Notes: generated from the sequence alone by a model not told the origin. Counted from the stretch's first letter, positions 1 to 10,870 are shown. The stretch is DNA of 64,000 nucleotides from Hoplostethus atlanticus (GCA_034670405.1 JAXDDX010000339.1:1-64000), one strand, 5' to 3'. Made by a program: numbers and translations.

Positions 1-618
1 GAGTGGCGCGCCAAGTGGGCTGCTGTGGCCCATCCAACCTGCCAGGCCCGGCATGAAGGGGGACTGCCCATGGGAGGGCTCAAGTGAAAACCGGGTGGCA
101 GCCGCTGGGCCACTGAGCCGGGCGTTATGGTTGTAACAAAAGGAGCAGTGCAACAGAACAGTGTGACACAGCCACAGTCCTCCCGACCGTGGCTGGGGGC
201 GTGTTGCTATAAGCAGTGGGGGAGGGCACCCCGACTGCCTCAGTTAGCTGAAGCGCCCCTGTGAAAGTGATAGCTGTAGTTCTCTTTTGGCTGGCAGATA
301 ATGGCTGTTTTCCACTCCGAGCCTTATACAAGGGTGTGGTGGAGAGCCCGCCGCTACGGACTATGGCCGGCTGCCGGCATGAGTTAAATGCAGGTAGAAA
401 GCCCATAGGGCTGCGTAAAGCAGTGTTTATGTTACCATAATCACCCACAGTGAGCTCGGATGGGACGTTCCCCATTACTGGGGGGGCGAAATGACCGAGC
501 GGCTCAGACAAGGGCAGAGCATCAAAGGAGGCGTGAACCTGCGTTACCCGCGTAACAATAGCTGTAGCACTGCTTTGGTGGCTGGTCGTCAGACACTGTA
601 TTCCACCCCGAGCATCAT
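1..618. other. GC-rich left flank of the chromovirus insertion, unassigned
   Basis: The stretch is GC-rich and non-repetitive and ends at the chromovirus target site. A 128-codon minus-strand open frame lies at 125-511, but it shows no domain I recognise. Because the other side of the chromovirus carries a DIRS-like ORF with similar composition, this flank may be the remaining part of the same DIRS-like element. That is inference only: I see no reverse transcriptase or tyrosine recombinase motif here. Confidence 0.3.
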
Positions 619-623
619 AAGCC

Positions 624-1179
624 TGTCACGGTCTCCACCGTGCCCCCTGTGTTTCCCCATGTGTCTCTACCTGTCTGTCCCTGTCTGTGTGTGTATGTGT
701 CGGCGGGCGTGGCTCCAGTCTCCGGCTCCTCCCTGCATCATCACCTCATCCCGATCACCTGCTCTACCCCGCACACCTGCTATCCATCAAGTCATCACCA
801 CCAGTATAAAAACCCCGGCCTTGCATCCACTCATCGCCAGATCGTTATTCAGCCAGTGTGGTATATCTCGTTCCCGGCCCTTGTATTTTGGACTAAAGCC
901 TTGACTACCTGTGTGTTCGTTTGTTAACCCTGCTCTCTTCTCATCCCAAGATCTCCACCCGTACCCAGCCATACCGCATTCCTCCCTGCCTGTCTACCTG
1001 CTCTTCCTCTGCCTGCCACGTTCACCACCAGTCCCTCCGGCTCCCCCTGCTTCCGCCTCCAGCCCTGTCCACTACCTCCGCTCCTGTCTACCCCCCGGTT
1101 TCCTCTTCATAATAAACCTTTGTTCATCCTACCTCTGAGTTCGGTTCTGCTTTTGGGTCCCACCTGGGATACCGTAACA
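624..1179 (+). repeat. 5' LTR of the chromovirus
   Basis: The LTR starts TGTCACGG and ends CCGTAACA. It carries a TATA box (TATAAAAA, about 805-812) and a polyadenylation signal AATAAA at 1111-1116, giving a U3-R-U5 layout. It matches 5559-6114 at a constant offset of 4935 bases. Small open frames inside it are conserved between the two LTRs only because the LTRs are copies. Confidence 0.95.
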
Positions 1180-1195
1180 GAACGATCTGGCCACG

Positions 1196-2224
1196 ATGGA
1201 CCCAGCGAACCCGGACTCGGAGGCCGCCTCACTCCGGAGAGCAATCGCCAGCCAAGGCGAGTTCTTGGGGCAGCACGAACAAGTTCTCCGGAGCCTCACC
1301 GAAAACAACCAGGTTATGCTACAACAGATCACCCAGCTAACCAACCAGGTAACTAACCTAACTGCTCTCCTCACTCCGCCAGTCTCCACAGCCCCGCTCT
1401 CTCAGCCAGTCCTCCCGGTCCCGTCCCCGATGCCTCCACCCTCCCGGGAATCCTACGCATCGGATCCAGAACCCTTCTCTGGAGACGCGGACAAGTGCCG
1501 CGGGTTTTTGCTACAATGCTCCCTGATTTTCCTCCAGCGGCCACAAGCCTTTCCCTCAGACCAGCCCAAGGTACGGTACATCATCGGGCTGTTACGAGGA
1601 AGGGCGCTGGCATGGGTCGAGGCAGTGCACTCACACCAGCCAATTGAGGGATTTCTTTTCGAGGGTTTCATCGCTGCTTTTAAGGATGTGTTCGACCACT
1701 CGGTTCACTGGGGAGATGCGGCGAGGCGCCTAACGAATCTCCGTCAGGGAACCCGAAGCGTGGCGGACTTCTCCGTGGAGTTTAAAACTGTGGCAGCTGA
1801 CGCGGGGTGGGCCGACGCAGCGCTTCGGGGTACGTTTTTAAATGCTCTTAATGAACACCTGCAGGACGAAATAGCCGCCCGAGATGAACCGCCAGATTTT
1901 AAGGCTCTGGTCTCCCTGGCGATCCAGCTCGACAACCGCCTGCGGGGGCGCCGCAGACAAGGGGCGGCACGGGTTCCGTCTCCGAGCTTCTCTGCCTCCA
2001 CTCTCCCTCCTCTCGCCAGGTCGGCAGCCACTCTTTCCACCATCACCCCGGCCCCGTTTTCCTGGACTCCTCCGGACGAAGAGGCCATGCAGCTGGGAAG
2101 GGCCCGCTTGTCTCCAGCTGAGCGGCAGCGCAGGATGCGGTCGGGGGCATGCCTGTACTGCGGGGAACCCGGTCACCTTTTGGCCACCTGCCCGGCCCGA
2201 CCAAAAGGCAGGGCTCACCAGTAG
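1196..2224 (+). CDS. gag: Chromovirus Gag polyprotein
   Basis: This is a 342-codon frame starting 16 bases after the LTR. It encodes the capsid/nucleocapsid protein that packages element RNA in cytoplasmic particles. The N-terminus (about residues 10-65) is Gln/Asn-rich and probably coiled coil. The centre (about 85-245) has the look of a retrotransposon capsid domain. A CCHC zinc knuckle (C-x2-C-x4-H-x4-C pattern, residues 319-332) lies near the C-terminus and binds nucleic acid. The end overlaps pol by 76 bases in another frame. No internal stop is present. Confidence 0.9.
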   Translation: MDPANPDSEAASLRRAIASQGEFLGQHEQVLRSLTENNQVMLQQITQLTNQVTNLTALLTPPVSTAPLSQPVLPVPSPMPPPSRESYASDPEPFSGDADKCRGFLLQCSLIFLQRPQAFPSDQPKVRYIIGLLRGRALAWVEAVHSHQPIEGFLFEGFIAAFKDVFDHSVHWGDAARRLTNLRQGTRSVADFSVEFKTVAADAGWADAALRGTFLNALNEHLQDEIAARDEPPDFKALVSLAIQLDNRLRGRRRQGAARVPSPSFSASTLPPLARSAATLSTITPAPFSWTPPDEEAMQLGRARLSPAERQRRMRSGACLYCGEPGHLLATCPARPKGRAHQ

Positions 2225-5200
2225 CTGCGGGGATACTGGTGAGTCAAGTGTCTGTCTCTCCTGTTCCCCGTATGCAGTTTAAGGCCACCCTGTGCTGGGA
2301 TCAGGAGACCCTGCCCCTGGTGGCTTTAGTGGACTCTGGGGCTGATGCGAACTTCATCGACGCCAGCCTTGCCTCACAAGCCGGTCTTGCCATAGAGCCC
2401 TTAGCTGCTCCCCTGGACGCCAACGCCTTGGATGGCAGACTTCTGGCTCGGGTCACCCACCAGACCAAGCCGTTACTCCTCATCCTCTCCGGCAACCACC
2501 GCGAGCAGATCCGGTTCCATGTCATCTCGTCACCCCATGCACCCATCATCCTCGGTTACCCCTGGCTCCAGCTGCACAACCCCCACCTCGACTGGACCAC
2601 CGGCAAGGTAAGCAGCTGGAGTCCATTTTGCCTTTCCACGTGTCTACGGTCTGCTCTTTCCCCAACAGAGGGCTTAGCCGCTCCATCGCTGCCCGAGCCC
2701 CTGGACCTAACCACCATTCCATCTGTTTACCATGACCTGGGGGAGGTCTTCAGTAAACAGCAGGCCCTCTCACTGCCTCCTCATCGTCCCTACGACTGTG
2801 CCATAGACCTCCTCCCGGGAGCCACCCTACCGTCCAGCCGTCTCTACAACCTATCCCGTCCGGAAAGGCAGACCATGGAGGGCTACATCAGGGACTCTCT
2901 GGCGGCGGGTATCATCAAGCCCTCCTCATCCCCGGTAGGAGCAGGGTTCTTTTTTGTATCTAAGAAAGACCTGTCTCTCCGCCCCTGCATTGACTTCCGG
3001 GGTCTGAACAATATCACCATCAAGAATAAATATCCTCTTCCTTTGATAAACTCTGCTTTTGAGCCCCTGCAGGACGCCACGGTGTTTTCAAAATTGGACC
3101 TGCGAAACGCCTACCACCTGGTGAGGATTCGAGAAGGGGATGAATGGAAGACGGCGTTCAATACTCCGGTGGGACACTTCGAATACCTAGTCATGCCCTT
3201 CGGACTGACCAACGCCCCCGCCGTCTTCCAAGCCCTGGTTAACGACGTCCTCCGGGACTTCCTGAATCGTTCCGTGTTTGTGTACATCGACGACATCCTC
3301 ATCTTCTCCCGCAACCTCGAGGAGCACGTCCAACACGTCCGCCAGGTTTTGCAACGCCTGCTAGAGAACAAGTTGTTCGTTAAGGCAGAGAAGTGCGAAT
3401 TCCACGCCAGTTCGGTGAGCTTCCTGGGCTATATAATCGAGTGCGGGCAGGTGCGACCAGATCCAGGCAAGATCCAAGCTGTGGTCGAGTGGCCTACGCC
3501 CACGTCCCGGAAACAACTACAGCGCTTCCTTGGCTTCGCCAATTTTTATCGCCGTTTTATTAGGGACTACAGCCGCATCGCTGCCCCGCTGACCAAGCTC
3601 ACCTCTCCGGCACTCCCCTTCACCTGGACCCCCGAGGCGGGACGGGCCTTCACTGAGCTGAAGAGGCGCTTCACGTCCGCACCCATCCTGGTCCACCCCG
3701 ACCCCTCGCGCCAGTTCGTCGTGGAGGTGGATGCCTCTGACACGGGGGTCGGGGCGGTCCTCTCCCAACGATCCAGCTCGGACCAGAAACTCCATCCCTG
3801 CGCCTTCCTATCTCGTCGTCTGTCGCCCGCCGAACGGAACTACGACGTAGGCAACCGGGAGTTGCTGGCCGTGAAGCTGGCCTTGGAGGAGTGGAGACAC
3901 TGGCTGGAGGGGGCCGAACTTCCTTTTGTGGTCTGGACAGACCACAAAAACCTTGCCTACCTCCAGTCAGCCAAGCGCCTCAATTCCCGTCAGGCTCGTT
4001 GGGCCTTGTTCTTTGGACGTTTTTCTTTTATCCTCACCTATCGCCCTGGATCCCGCAACACTAAGCCGGACGCTCTCTCCCGCCTGCATGTCTCCCAGGA
4101 GGCGCCGGCCACCCCGGACACCATCCTCCCGTCTTCCTGCGTGGTGGCTGCTGTTACCTGGGAAATCGAGGCGACGGTGAGGCAAGCCCAGCAGACCCAG
4201 CCCGACCCAGGTAACGGCCCCCCTAACCGTTTGTTTGTTCCCAACTCTGTCCGCTCCCAGGTCCTCCAGTGGGGTCACACGTCCCGGTTGGCCTGCCATC
4301 CGGGAATGGGCCGCACGCTGGCACTCCTCAGAGGACACTTTTGGTGGCCGACTATGGAGGCCGACACCCGCACCTTCGTCGCCGCTTGCACAGTGTGTGC
4401 GCGTGGAAAGACCTCCCACCGGCCCCCGGCTGGCCTGCTCCGCCCCCTACCTGTTCCCAGTCGCCCCTGGTCCCACATCGCACTCGACTTCATCACCGGA
4501 CTACCCCCCTCTCAAGGTAACACCACCATACTCACCATCGTCGACCGGTTTTCAAAGACTGCACACTTTGTTGCCCTCCCCAAACTCCCCACAGCCCATG
4601 AGACGGCCGAGCTGCTTACCCTTCATGTCCTTCGCCTCCATGGGATTCCCTCGGACATCGTGTCAGACCGGGGGCCACAATTCATCTCCCAGGTGTGGAG
4701 GTCTTTCTGCATGGCCCTGGGAGCCTCGGTGAGCCTCTCCTCCGGATTCCATCCCCAGACCAACGGCCAAACGGAGCGGGCTAACCAAGACCTGGAGTCC
4801 GCGCTCCGCTGCGTCGCCGCTCGCAACCCCTCCTCCTGGAGCTCCCAGCTACCGTGGGTAGAGTATGCCCATAACTCGCTCCCCAGTGCAGCCATGGGGA
4901 GGTCACCCTTTGAGGCCTCCTTGGGCTATCAACCTCCCCTGTTCCCAGCCCAGGAGGAGGAGATCGCGGTTCCATCGGTTCAGGCCCACCTACGTCGTTG
5001 CCGTCGGATCTGGAGGGAGACACGCTCCGCGCTCCTCCGCACTGCCGACCGCAACCGACGCCTGGCCGACCGTCACCGGACCCCGGCTCCGGAGTATCGC
5101 CCAGGTCAGAGAGTTTGGCTGTCCTCAAGGGATATTCCCCTTAGGGTCATCTCAAAGAAACTGTCCCCCCGGTTTATTGGTCCTTACGAGATCGATAAAA

Positions 5201-5547
5201 TCATCAACCCCTCTGCCGTAAGACTGAAACTGCCCAGGTCCATGAGGATTCACCCTACCTTCCACGTCTCCCAAATTAAACCTGTGTCTGTCAGCCCCTT
5301 GTGCCCTCCAGCCGTTCCCCCTCCACCCCCCCGGATCATCGACGACCACCCAGCCTACACCGTCCGGCGGCTACTGGACGTACGCCGCCGAGGCCGGGGA
5401 TACCAATACCTGGTCGACTGGGAGGGATATGGCCCGGAGGAACGCACCTGGGTTTCCCGTCGTCTCATCCTGGACCCCTCCCTCGTTCGGGAGTTCCACC
5501 AGGCCCATCCGGACAAGCCTGGTGGGTCGCCTGGAGGCTCCCGTTGA
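2149..5547 (+). CDS. pol: Chromovirus Pol polyprotein (PR-RT-RH-IN-chromodomain)
   Basis: This 1132-codon frame lies in the -1 frame relative to gag. The first ATG shown is inside gag, so translation most likely depends on -1 frameshifting in the 2149-2224 overlap. Domains in order: aspartic protease with DSGAD at residues 62-66; reverse transcriptase with the YIDD active site near residue 379; RNase H with the DAS motif near 528; integrase with an H-H-C-C zinc region and a DDE core (DFITGLP near 780, then SDRGPQF and [10 protein letters not shown]). A chromodomain follows near 1069-1118 ([10 protein letters not shown]). In chromoviruses this domain is thought to steer integration towards modified chromatin. 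The frame is open throughout, so the protein may be functional. Confidence 0.95.
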   Translation: MPVLRGTRSPFGHLPGPTKRQGSPVAAGILVSQVSVSPVPRMQFKATLCWDQETLPLVALVDSGADANFIDASLASQAGLAIEPLAAPLDANALDGRLLARVTHQTKPLLLILSGNHREQIRFHVISSPHAPIILGYPWLQLHNPHLDWTTGKVSSWSPFCLSTCLRSALSPTEGLAAPSLPEPLDLTTIPSVYHDLGEVFSKQQALSLPPHRPYDCAIDLLPGATLPSSRLYNLSRPERQTMEGYIRDSLAAGIIKPSSSPVGAGFFFVSKKDLSLRPCIDFRGLNNITIKNKYPLPLINSAFEPLQDATVFSKLDLRNAYHLVRIREGDEWKTAFNTPVGHFEYLVMPFGLTNAPAVFQALVNDVLRDFLNRSVFVYIDDILIFSRNLEEHVQHVRQVLQRLLENKLFVKAEKCEFHASSVSFLGYIIECGQVRPDPGKIQAVVEWPTPTSRKQLQRFLGFANFYRRFIRDYSRIAAPLTKLTSPALPFTWTPEAGRAFTELKRRFTSAPILVHPDPSRQFVVEVDASDTGVGAVLSQRSSSDQKLHPCAFLSRRLSPAERNYDVGNRELLAVKLALEEWRHWLEGAELPFVVWTDHKNLAYLQSAKRLNSRQARWALFFGRFSFILTYRPGSRNTKPDALSRLHVSQEAPATPDTILPSSCVVAAVTWEIEATVRQAQQTQPDPGNGPPNRLFVPNSVRSQVLQWGHTSRLACHPGMGRTLALLRGHFWWPTMEADTRTFVAACTVCARGKTSHRPPAGLLRPLPVPSRPWSHIALDFITGLPPSQGNTTILTIVDRFSKTAHFVALPKLPTAHETAELLTLHVLRLHGIPSDIVSDRGPQFISQVWRSFCMALGASVSLSSGFHPQTNGQTERANQDLESALRCVAARNPSSWSSQLPWVEYAHNSLPSAAMGRSPFEASLGYQPPLFPAQEEEIAVPSVQAHLRRCRRIWRETRSALLRTADRNRRLADRHRTPAPEYRPGQRVWLSSRDIPLRVISKKLSPRFIGPYEIDKIINPSAVRLKLPRSMRIHPTFHVSQIKPVSVSPLCPPAVPPPPPRIIDDHPAYTVRRLLDVRRRGRGYQYLVDWEGYGPEERTWVSRRLILDPSLVREFHQAHPDKPGGSPGGSR

Positions 5548-5558
5548 GGGGGGGGTAC

Positions 5559-6114
5559 TGTCACGGTCTCCACCGTGCCCCCTGTGTTTCCCCATGTGTC
5601 TCTACCTGTCTGTCCCTGTCTGTGTGTGTATGTGTCGGCGGGCGTGGCTCCAGTCTCCGGCTCCTCCCTGCATCATCACCTCATCCCGATCACCTGCTCT
5701 ACCCCGCACACCTGCTATCCATCAAGTCATCACCACCAGTATAAAAACCCCGGCCTTGCATCCACTCATCGCCAGATCGTTATTCAGCCAGTGTGGTATA
5801 TCTCGTTCCCGGCCCTTGTATTTTGGACTAAAGCCTTGACTACCTGTGTGTTCGTTTGTTAACCCTGCTCTCTTCTCATCCCAAGATCTCCACCCGTACC
5901 CAGCCATACCGCATTCCTCCCTGCCTGTCTACCTGCTCTTCCTCTGCCTGCCACGTTCACCACCAGTCCCTCCGGCTCCCCCTGCTTCCGCCTCCAGCCC
6001 TGTCCACTACCTCCGCTCCTGTCTACCCCCCGGTTTCCTCTTCATAATAAACCTTTGTTCATCCTACCTCTGAGTTCGGTTCTGCTTTTGGGTCCCACCT
6101 GGGATACCGTAACA
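5559..6114 (+). repeat. 3' LTR of the chromovirus
   Basis: This is a copy of 624-1179 with the same TGTCAC start and TAACA end, preceded by a G-rich polypurine tract. I found no difference from the 5' LTR in the parts I compared, including the spans covered by the small shared open frames. Confidence 0.95.
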
Positions 6115-6187
6115 AAGCCATGGCCAGCGGCCGGTGTGACTGAAAGACGTCCAGAGCAGCGGCATGACTGTGTATCACCGTGCCTCG

Positions 6188-6452
6188 TAGTCAGTACATG
6201 CAGGGGTTGTGGAACCAGCGTCTGCATCAGCCGGCGACTCGCCGTCCTCGTCAAACATTGCGGCATGACGTTGCCTCTCTTCCAAAGGCAGGATGAGGCA
6301 ATGGCAGCAGGTCGGCTTCAGGATCGCTAAGTGAGTGTGTTCTTCACCAACGCAGAGGATGCAGGCGCCGTGTGGGTCAGCAATGGCCGCCGGCGAGTCA
6401 CACCTACAGCGATCCGAAGGCTCGTCTCTCGTGATCTTCCCGGATGCCATGG
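6188..6452. repeat. 265-bp direct duplication (partner 7107-7371)
   Basis: This segment and 7107-7371 are nearly identical direct repeats about 919 bases apart. Both contain the 5' coding part of the DIRS-like ORF1, including the CxxC...EEHA cluster. A few single-base differences are visible (for example CGGCGA against CGCCGA). The duplication places a second, out-of-frame copy of the ORF N-terminus at the far end of the first copy. Confidence 0.85.
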
Positions 6453-7369
6453 ACCATGTACGCACGGTCCGCGTACACAACCACAGCCCTGTCTGTCATG
6501 TTGGGGGGGAGAGGCTTCCTGTCTGGCCAGCCGGTGGAGAATGGGGCCAGCAAAGCAGTTGCGGAGTCGTCCAGGCGGGGGGCTCCTCTCTGACCATCAA
6601 CAAGCCCCTCAACTCTGGTGTAGTGGGAGTAGAATTTGACTGGGGCACGGGTTTTTTCAGGGGCAGGCCAAGATGCCTCTAGGTATTTCGCCATAGAGGG
6701 CATCATTGGTGCCAGAAACTCCACCTCTCTCGGTGGTCTCGCATATATATCGCCCGTCATGTCATCCGCATGAACAGGCTCAAGGCGAGGCGGAAGAGCA
6801 ATCGTGAGCCGGGCCGCTGCGCTGCTCACCAACCAAGGGAAATCCCACCGTAGGGAGGAAAACCCTGGCTGGGATGAGACCTCAGAGCCCCGGTCTGAGA
6901 TCTCATCTACCTTGCTCCCTGAGCCAGCACAACTTGGCGAGGGGAAGGGGATGCTAGTAGAAGCACTGGGTGTAAAATAATTAGTGTGCTTGTGTTGACT
7001 TGGGTGGGGTGCGGGCCGTGCCTGCACAAACCCGGCCTCATAGTCAAGTGCTTGTGCGTTACGCTGACTTGGGTGGGGTCTCGGCTGTGCCGACGACCCG
7101 GCCACATAGTCAGTACATGCAGGGGTTGTGGAACCAGCGTCTGCATCAGCCGCCGACTCGCCGTCCTCGTCGAACATTGCGTCATGACATTGCCTCTCTT
7201 CCAAAGGCAGGATGAGGCAATGGCGGCAGGTCGGCTTCAGGATCGCTAAGCGAGCGTGTTCTTCACCAAAGCAGAGGATGCAGGCGCCGTGCGGGTCAGC
7301 AATGGCCGCCGGCGAGTCACACCTACAGCGATCCGAAGGCTCGTCTCTCGTGATCTTCCCGGATGCCAT
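6404..7369 (-). pseudogene. DIRS-like ORF1 (gag-like), truncated and rearranged
   Basis: This is a 321-codon minus-strand frame starting with ATG at 7369. Near residue 30 it has a Cys/His cluster (CILCFGEEHA, then a CRHC motif), typical of the gag-like ORF1 of fish DIRS retroelements. A Pro/Ser/His-rich stretch and a conserved-looking region (about residues 160-300) follow. The last 20 or so residues are read out of frame through the 265-bp duplication, so the natural C-terminus is lost. It is probably not functional. Confidence 0.55.
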
Positions 7370-7630
7370 GGAGAACGCCCTGGGATTCCGATCGGGGCGA
7401 CACTTCTTCTCCTGGCAGTGATAATGTTCTTAGGTGAGGTGTTCAGTTCTTGATTCAGCGAAGCTGAATAAACGAAGGAGCAGATGGCCGTCTTTCACGG
7501 CCTTATATAGGAGGAGGCTGCCTCATCCTGGCGGGCCGAGGCGAGGTTGAAGCTTCTGTTCAGTGATTGGCGGCTCCGCAGCAGACAATGTCCAATAGAC
7601 GGAGCCCTGCGGGGCGGAGTCAGCGACATA

Positions 7631-8695
7631 GAACATTCACACAGCATGTTGAGGATTTGAGGTCAGTTCTCAAACATCAGCAGGCCTGGGGAATTAGGCT
7701 GAGACCAGACAAATGTGACCTGTTCAAAAATGTGGGAAAAGTGATCTCAGCCGAAGGCTACTGCATGGAGATAGCTGCAGTGCAAGCACTGAAAACAAAA
7801 CCCCCTACAAACATTAAGGAGCTGCGTAAACTTCTCGGTTTCCTGGGTTACTATAGAAGCTATGTGCAAGATTTCTCTGGTCATGCAAAATGCCTGTATG
7901 ACCGATGTAACCCCAAGTCCTGAGTCAAAGTCCAAGTTTCGGTCAGCGAGGATGGGACAGCTCCCCCCACATCAGAAAATAGTGTGGCCTGACACTCACC
8001 AGAAAGCCTTGAACTATCTAGTTGATGTCCTGACTAAACCACCTGTAATGGCTTATCCCAAGTTTGAGGATCCATTCATTCTGCATGTTGACGCTTCAGA
8101 AGAGGGACTGGGAGCAGTCCTGTATCAGAGACAGGAAGGCAACCTAAGAGTTATCAGGTATGGCTCACGAACATTGACACCAGCAGAAACAAACTACAGA
8201 TTACATTCAGAGTTAGAGTTTTTAGCACTCAAGTGGGCTGTTACAGACAGGTTTAGAGACTATTTGTTTTAGGCTCCCTCTGTAACAGTATACAGTGATA
8301 ACAACCCTGTTACTTATGTCCTGAGCACAGCTAAACTGAACGCAACTGGACATCGCTGCATGTCTGAGCTGGCCGACTTCAACATACCATCCAGGAAAAG
8401 CAAATACGGATGCAGACTTCCTGTCCCGCGCACCTGTGAGTATGGACTGTTATATGACCGAGTGCACAGAGCAGTGCTCCCCTGAAGTGTTAGGTGCAAT
8501 ACTCAGTGCAGTTGAAACACAAAGGTAACATAGAGTGGACTGGATCTCAGCCATTACTTGCAGCCCACAGGTTCAGGAGATAGCTACAGAGGACCAGCCA
8601 GACATGAAACTCACACAACAAGAGTTATTGCAAGCACAGTTGCAAGACTCTGCCATATCCCATGCACTCAATCTGAAAAAGTCAGAAGAGAAAAC
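7631..8695 (+). pseudogene. Gypsy pol fragment: RT thumb and RNase H
   Basis: Frames at about 7630-7923, 7940-8272 and 8535-8695 together read as the end of a gypsy reverse transcriptase (LRKLLGFLGYYR, near 7830), an RNase H (HVDASEEGLGAVL near 8090 and the SELEFLALKWA motif) and the linker before integrase. A frame change occurs near 7920-7945 and a stop (TAG) interrupts RNase H at 8270. It is cut at 8695 by a solo LTR. Confidence 0.85.
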
Positions 8696-9466
8696 TGTCG
8701 GAGGAAGAAGTCCAAGTCTCAGGCCAGTGATGATGACCGGACCCCCACGCCAACACTTAATACTTTTCACGATTCTGTAGATGCTGTAGTTACTGGAGTC
8801 TCAAACAGGTTCAAAGAAGTCACTGGAGATGATCAGAGTTCGTTGCAATAGAGCTTTATTCTTCAAAAGAGACAAAACCCGAGTTGGTCCCGAAACCAGA
8901 CTGACGTACAACTGTCTGTGCATGCTCTTATAAACCCTAAAAACTGGGTGGAGAATACTGATTTCTACGCCTATTTTTCATTATTTTTAGCTTTGTCAGC
9001 AAGAAAATAATGGTGTCCGAACACCAAATTTGGTCCTATGGGGGGGTCTTGGTGGGCATGTAGGCGGTCTCGTTTTCCCGTTTTACACCATTACGTAGTC
9101 GTTAACTGGGAAAGTTCGGGACTTTCCATTTTACCATTATGTTATGGCCACCTGGACTTCTCTTGTCTGCGCATGCCCCACCTGGGTTTTTTAAGGCCTC
9201 TGCCGCCTGACCTTGGACACCCTTAGTGCAGACAGGCCTCAGATTGTATTTTTTAAAAACCTTTATGATTACTGTAGGGAAACCGTTAGACTATGTTTTT
9301 GAAGCTTTATTGAAACTTTATGATTACTTTATGATCTTTTAGGTTACATGCTTAATCAAACATATTCTATATTTATGTAGATTTATCATAACACACACAC
9401 ACTCTAGATTATATTGCTTATTATAAAGCATCTCATTGTTTAGTACAAATTATATTATTCACAACA
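8696..9466 (-). repeat. Solo LTR, copy A (771 bp, TSD AAAC)
   Basis: The sequence is nearly identical to 19,764-20,534. It begins TGTCGG and ends CAACA on the plus strand and is flanked by the 4-bp direct repeat AAAC (8692-8695 and 9467-9470). Read on the minus strand it has a TATAA-like box (complement of 8938-8944) and an AATAAA signal (complement of 8855-8860), so the LTR is in minus orientation. The 4-bp TSD is compatible with an endogenous retrovirus or some gypsy/BEL elements. No internal region remains. The small plus-strand open frame at 9038-9226 is not a gene. Confidence 0.9.
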
Positions 9467-9470
9467 AAAC

Positions 9471-9606
9471 CAGACAGGAGGAATATGGTAACGAAAAAAA
9501 TTAGGCAACTGTTACATGAGTGGAAAAGACTATATGCGTCTGTTGAAACGCAAAACGGCAACATCTACTCAAATTGTGCTTCCAGAAAAGTACAAAGAAC
9601 TGGTGT
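9471..9606 (+). pseudogene. Gypsy pol fragment: linker before integrase
   Basis: This short piece reads in the gypsy pol linker style (VLPEKYKELV just before the break). It continues the decayed gypsy element after the solo LTR. The last 12 bases, 9595-9606, are one copy of the L1 target-site duplication. Confidence 0.8.
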
Positions 9607-9778
9607 TATTATTATTCAAATATTTTTATTGACTTTTCAAATGTAACACAAACACATCCACCAATATTTACACTGTACTAACAACAACAAACGCAAAACA
9701 AAATAAAAAACATCATACACATAAAAGCTCCAATGACAAATTAAAGAATAATTATTACATTAAAAGAATGTCATACAT

Positions 9779-10165
9779 TTAAGTTTCAGTGTCTCTAGCA
9801 GGGAATTCTGTGGTGAAATAATTTAAGAATGGCTGCCAGACCTTATAGAATTTTTTGACGGATCCTCTGGTTGAGTATTTAAACTTCTCAAGCTTCAAAT
9901 GCGCCATCACATCCCCAACCCAGCGCCTGTGTGTAGGAGGGGTGGCTGATTTCCATTCAAATAAAATGAGGCGTCGAGCCAACAGAGAAGAAAAGGCTAT
10001 AACATCTAATTGGGCAGCAGATAACACCACCTCGTCAGGGACCACACCAAAAATTGCAGTTACTGGGTCAGGGCTGATTTCCTTGTCACAAATAAAGGAG
10101 AACGTCTCAAAAATAGAGGACCAAAATGCTACTAATTTTGAACATGACCAGAACATATGATAGAG
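9779..10165 (-). pseudogene. C-terminal end of L1 ORF2, cut off by the KDZ transposon
   Basis: This minus-strand frame, about 129 codons ending at a stop at 9779-9781, has the C-terminal Cys/His region of fish L1 ORF2 (HMFWSC motif near the break). The remaining ORF2 lies at 25,776-29,009, and the two join in frame across the 7-bp TSD. The 170 bases between 9607 and 9778 are the LINE 3' UTR and tail. Confidence 0.9.
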
Positions 10166-10330
10166 CAGCCCGACCTCATAACCATTCGTAGGAAATCTTA
10201 CGTAAGGTAATGTCACAGCACCCGTACATATCTTTACGTATTGATTCGTACATTATTTACGTATGGAGTCATTGTAACGTAAATATGTTTACGTATCTAC
10301 ACATTGCAAGACGTACGAATGCTTACTAAT
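10166..10330 (+). repeat. Left terminal inverted repeat of the KDZ transposon
   Basis: This is the reverse complement of 25,604-25,768 with few differences. The outer 14 bases are less conserved than the rest. It contains many copies of an ACGTA core (CTTACGTAAG, TTTACGTATTGA, GTAACGTAAATA, TTTACGTATC), arranged like repeated transposase-binding sites. Confidence 0.92.
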
Positions 10331-10569
10331 CTCCTCTCGGCAGCTTGAGAACCTACGCTATCTCGTGCGCACGAGAAACTATTTCCGGTTAGAAACATGA
10401 TTCGTCCCGGAAATATACAGTATATTAACAAGTAAGAAAACAAGTTAACTGATCAGTAATACCATTTAGTATTCTCATGAGGGCCATAGATAAGTTATGA
10501 GAGGGCTTGATCCAAAGAGCAGATCCACTTTTTTCATGTTTCGTTCGTGCAGGTGTGAATTACTAATTA

Positions 10570-10612
10570 CACCCGTACGTATCTTTACGTATTGATACGT
10601 ACATTATACCCT
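10570..10612 (+). repeat. Subterminal copy of a TIR motif
   Basis: About 38 bases here repeat the inner TIR segment that starts ACCCGTAC and runs through TTTACGTATTGA to GTACATTA (compare about 10,218-10,256). A separate subterminal copy suggests an additional transposase-binding site between the TIR and the gene. Confidence 0.75.
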
Positions 10613-10789
10613 CTTAAGTATTATGTGCTACCTGCGCTCCCGTAGATATTGTTATTACCCCCTTTTTTTTGCTCATGTCCTCTTAGGGGCTCCATATTAT
10701 CCGACCAAACACAGAATGACAAGTGAATGCGTTTCGAGCATAGACTCATTGAAATCGGTTGAGAAATGTAAACGTTATAGTGCTTTTCA

Positions 10790-10870
10790 TCCATAAAAAC
10801 CGCAGCTCCCCTCTCCTCTATTCCGTTTCCGGCGGGGCACACCTCTCTTTCTTGCGACTTTCTCCTCACG
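10790..10870 (+). other. Possible 5' UTR exon of the KDZ transposase gene
   Basis: A GC-richer, pyrimidine-rich stretch ends in CTCACG|GTGAGTAG, a strong splice donor at 10,871. A pyrimidine tract and AG lie at 11,471-11,472, one base before the transposase ATG, so a non-coding first exon spliced to the start exon is plausible. The start of this exon is a guess. Confidence 0.4.

Larger units (their letters stand above)
619..6119 (+). mobile_element. Ty3/gypsy chromovirus LTR retrotransposon, apparently intact
   Basis: This is a complete element: a 556-bp 5' LTR, gag, pol, a polypurine tract (GAGGGGGGG, about 5546-5555) and a 556-bp 3' LTR. It is flanked by the 5-bp target-site duplication AAGCC at 619-623 and 6115-6119. 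LTRs begin TGTCAC and end TAACA. The pol order (protease, reverse transcriptase, RNase H, integrase, then a C-terminal chromodomain) is that of Ty3/gypsy chromoviruses. Both ORFs are open, and the LTRs look identical wherever I compared them, which suggests a recent insertion. No clear tRNA primer-binding site is visible just after 1179. Confidence 0.95.
6120..7630 (-). mobile_element. DIRS-like retrotransposon fragment
   Basis: The main support is the minus-strand ORF at 6404-7369, which resembles the Cys/His-rich ORF1 (gag-like) of fish DIRS elements. Upstream of that ORF on the minus strand lie a TATA-like motif (TATATAAGG near 7503-7511) and a leader. The right edge near 7630 abuts, with no TSD, the middle of a decayed gypsy reverse transcriptase. 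DIRS elements insert by a tyrosine recombinase without TSDs, which fits. No reverse transcriptase or recombinase of DIRS type is in the window. Confidence 0.55.

Noticed and set aside
125..511. 128-codon minus-strand frame in the left flank
   Set aside because: It shows no domain or splice context, and its composition follows the GC-rich surroundings. I kept it only as part of the unassigned flank.
491..904. Open frames spanning the 5' LTR, with matching frames in the 3' LTR (5429-5839 and others)
   Set aside because: They occur twice only because the LTRs are copies, and they overlap TATA and leader sequence. No protein signature.
4235..4732. Frames overlapping chromovirus pol on both strands
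   Set aside because: These are shadows of the GC-rich pol frame, with no independent motif.
9038..9226. 62-codon frame present in both solo LTRs
   Set aside because: It is LTR sequence read against the orientation of its regulatory signals, and the duplication explains its apparent conservation.
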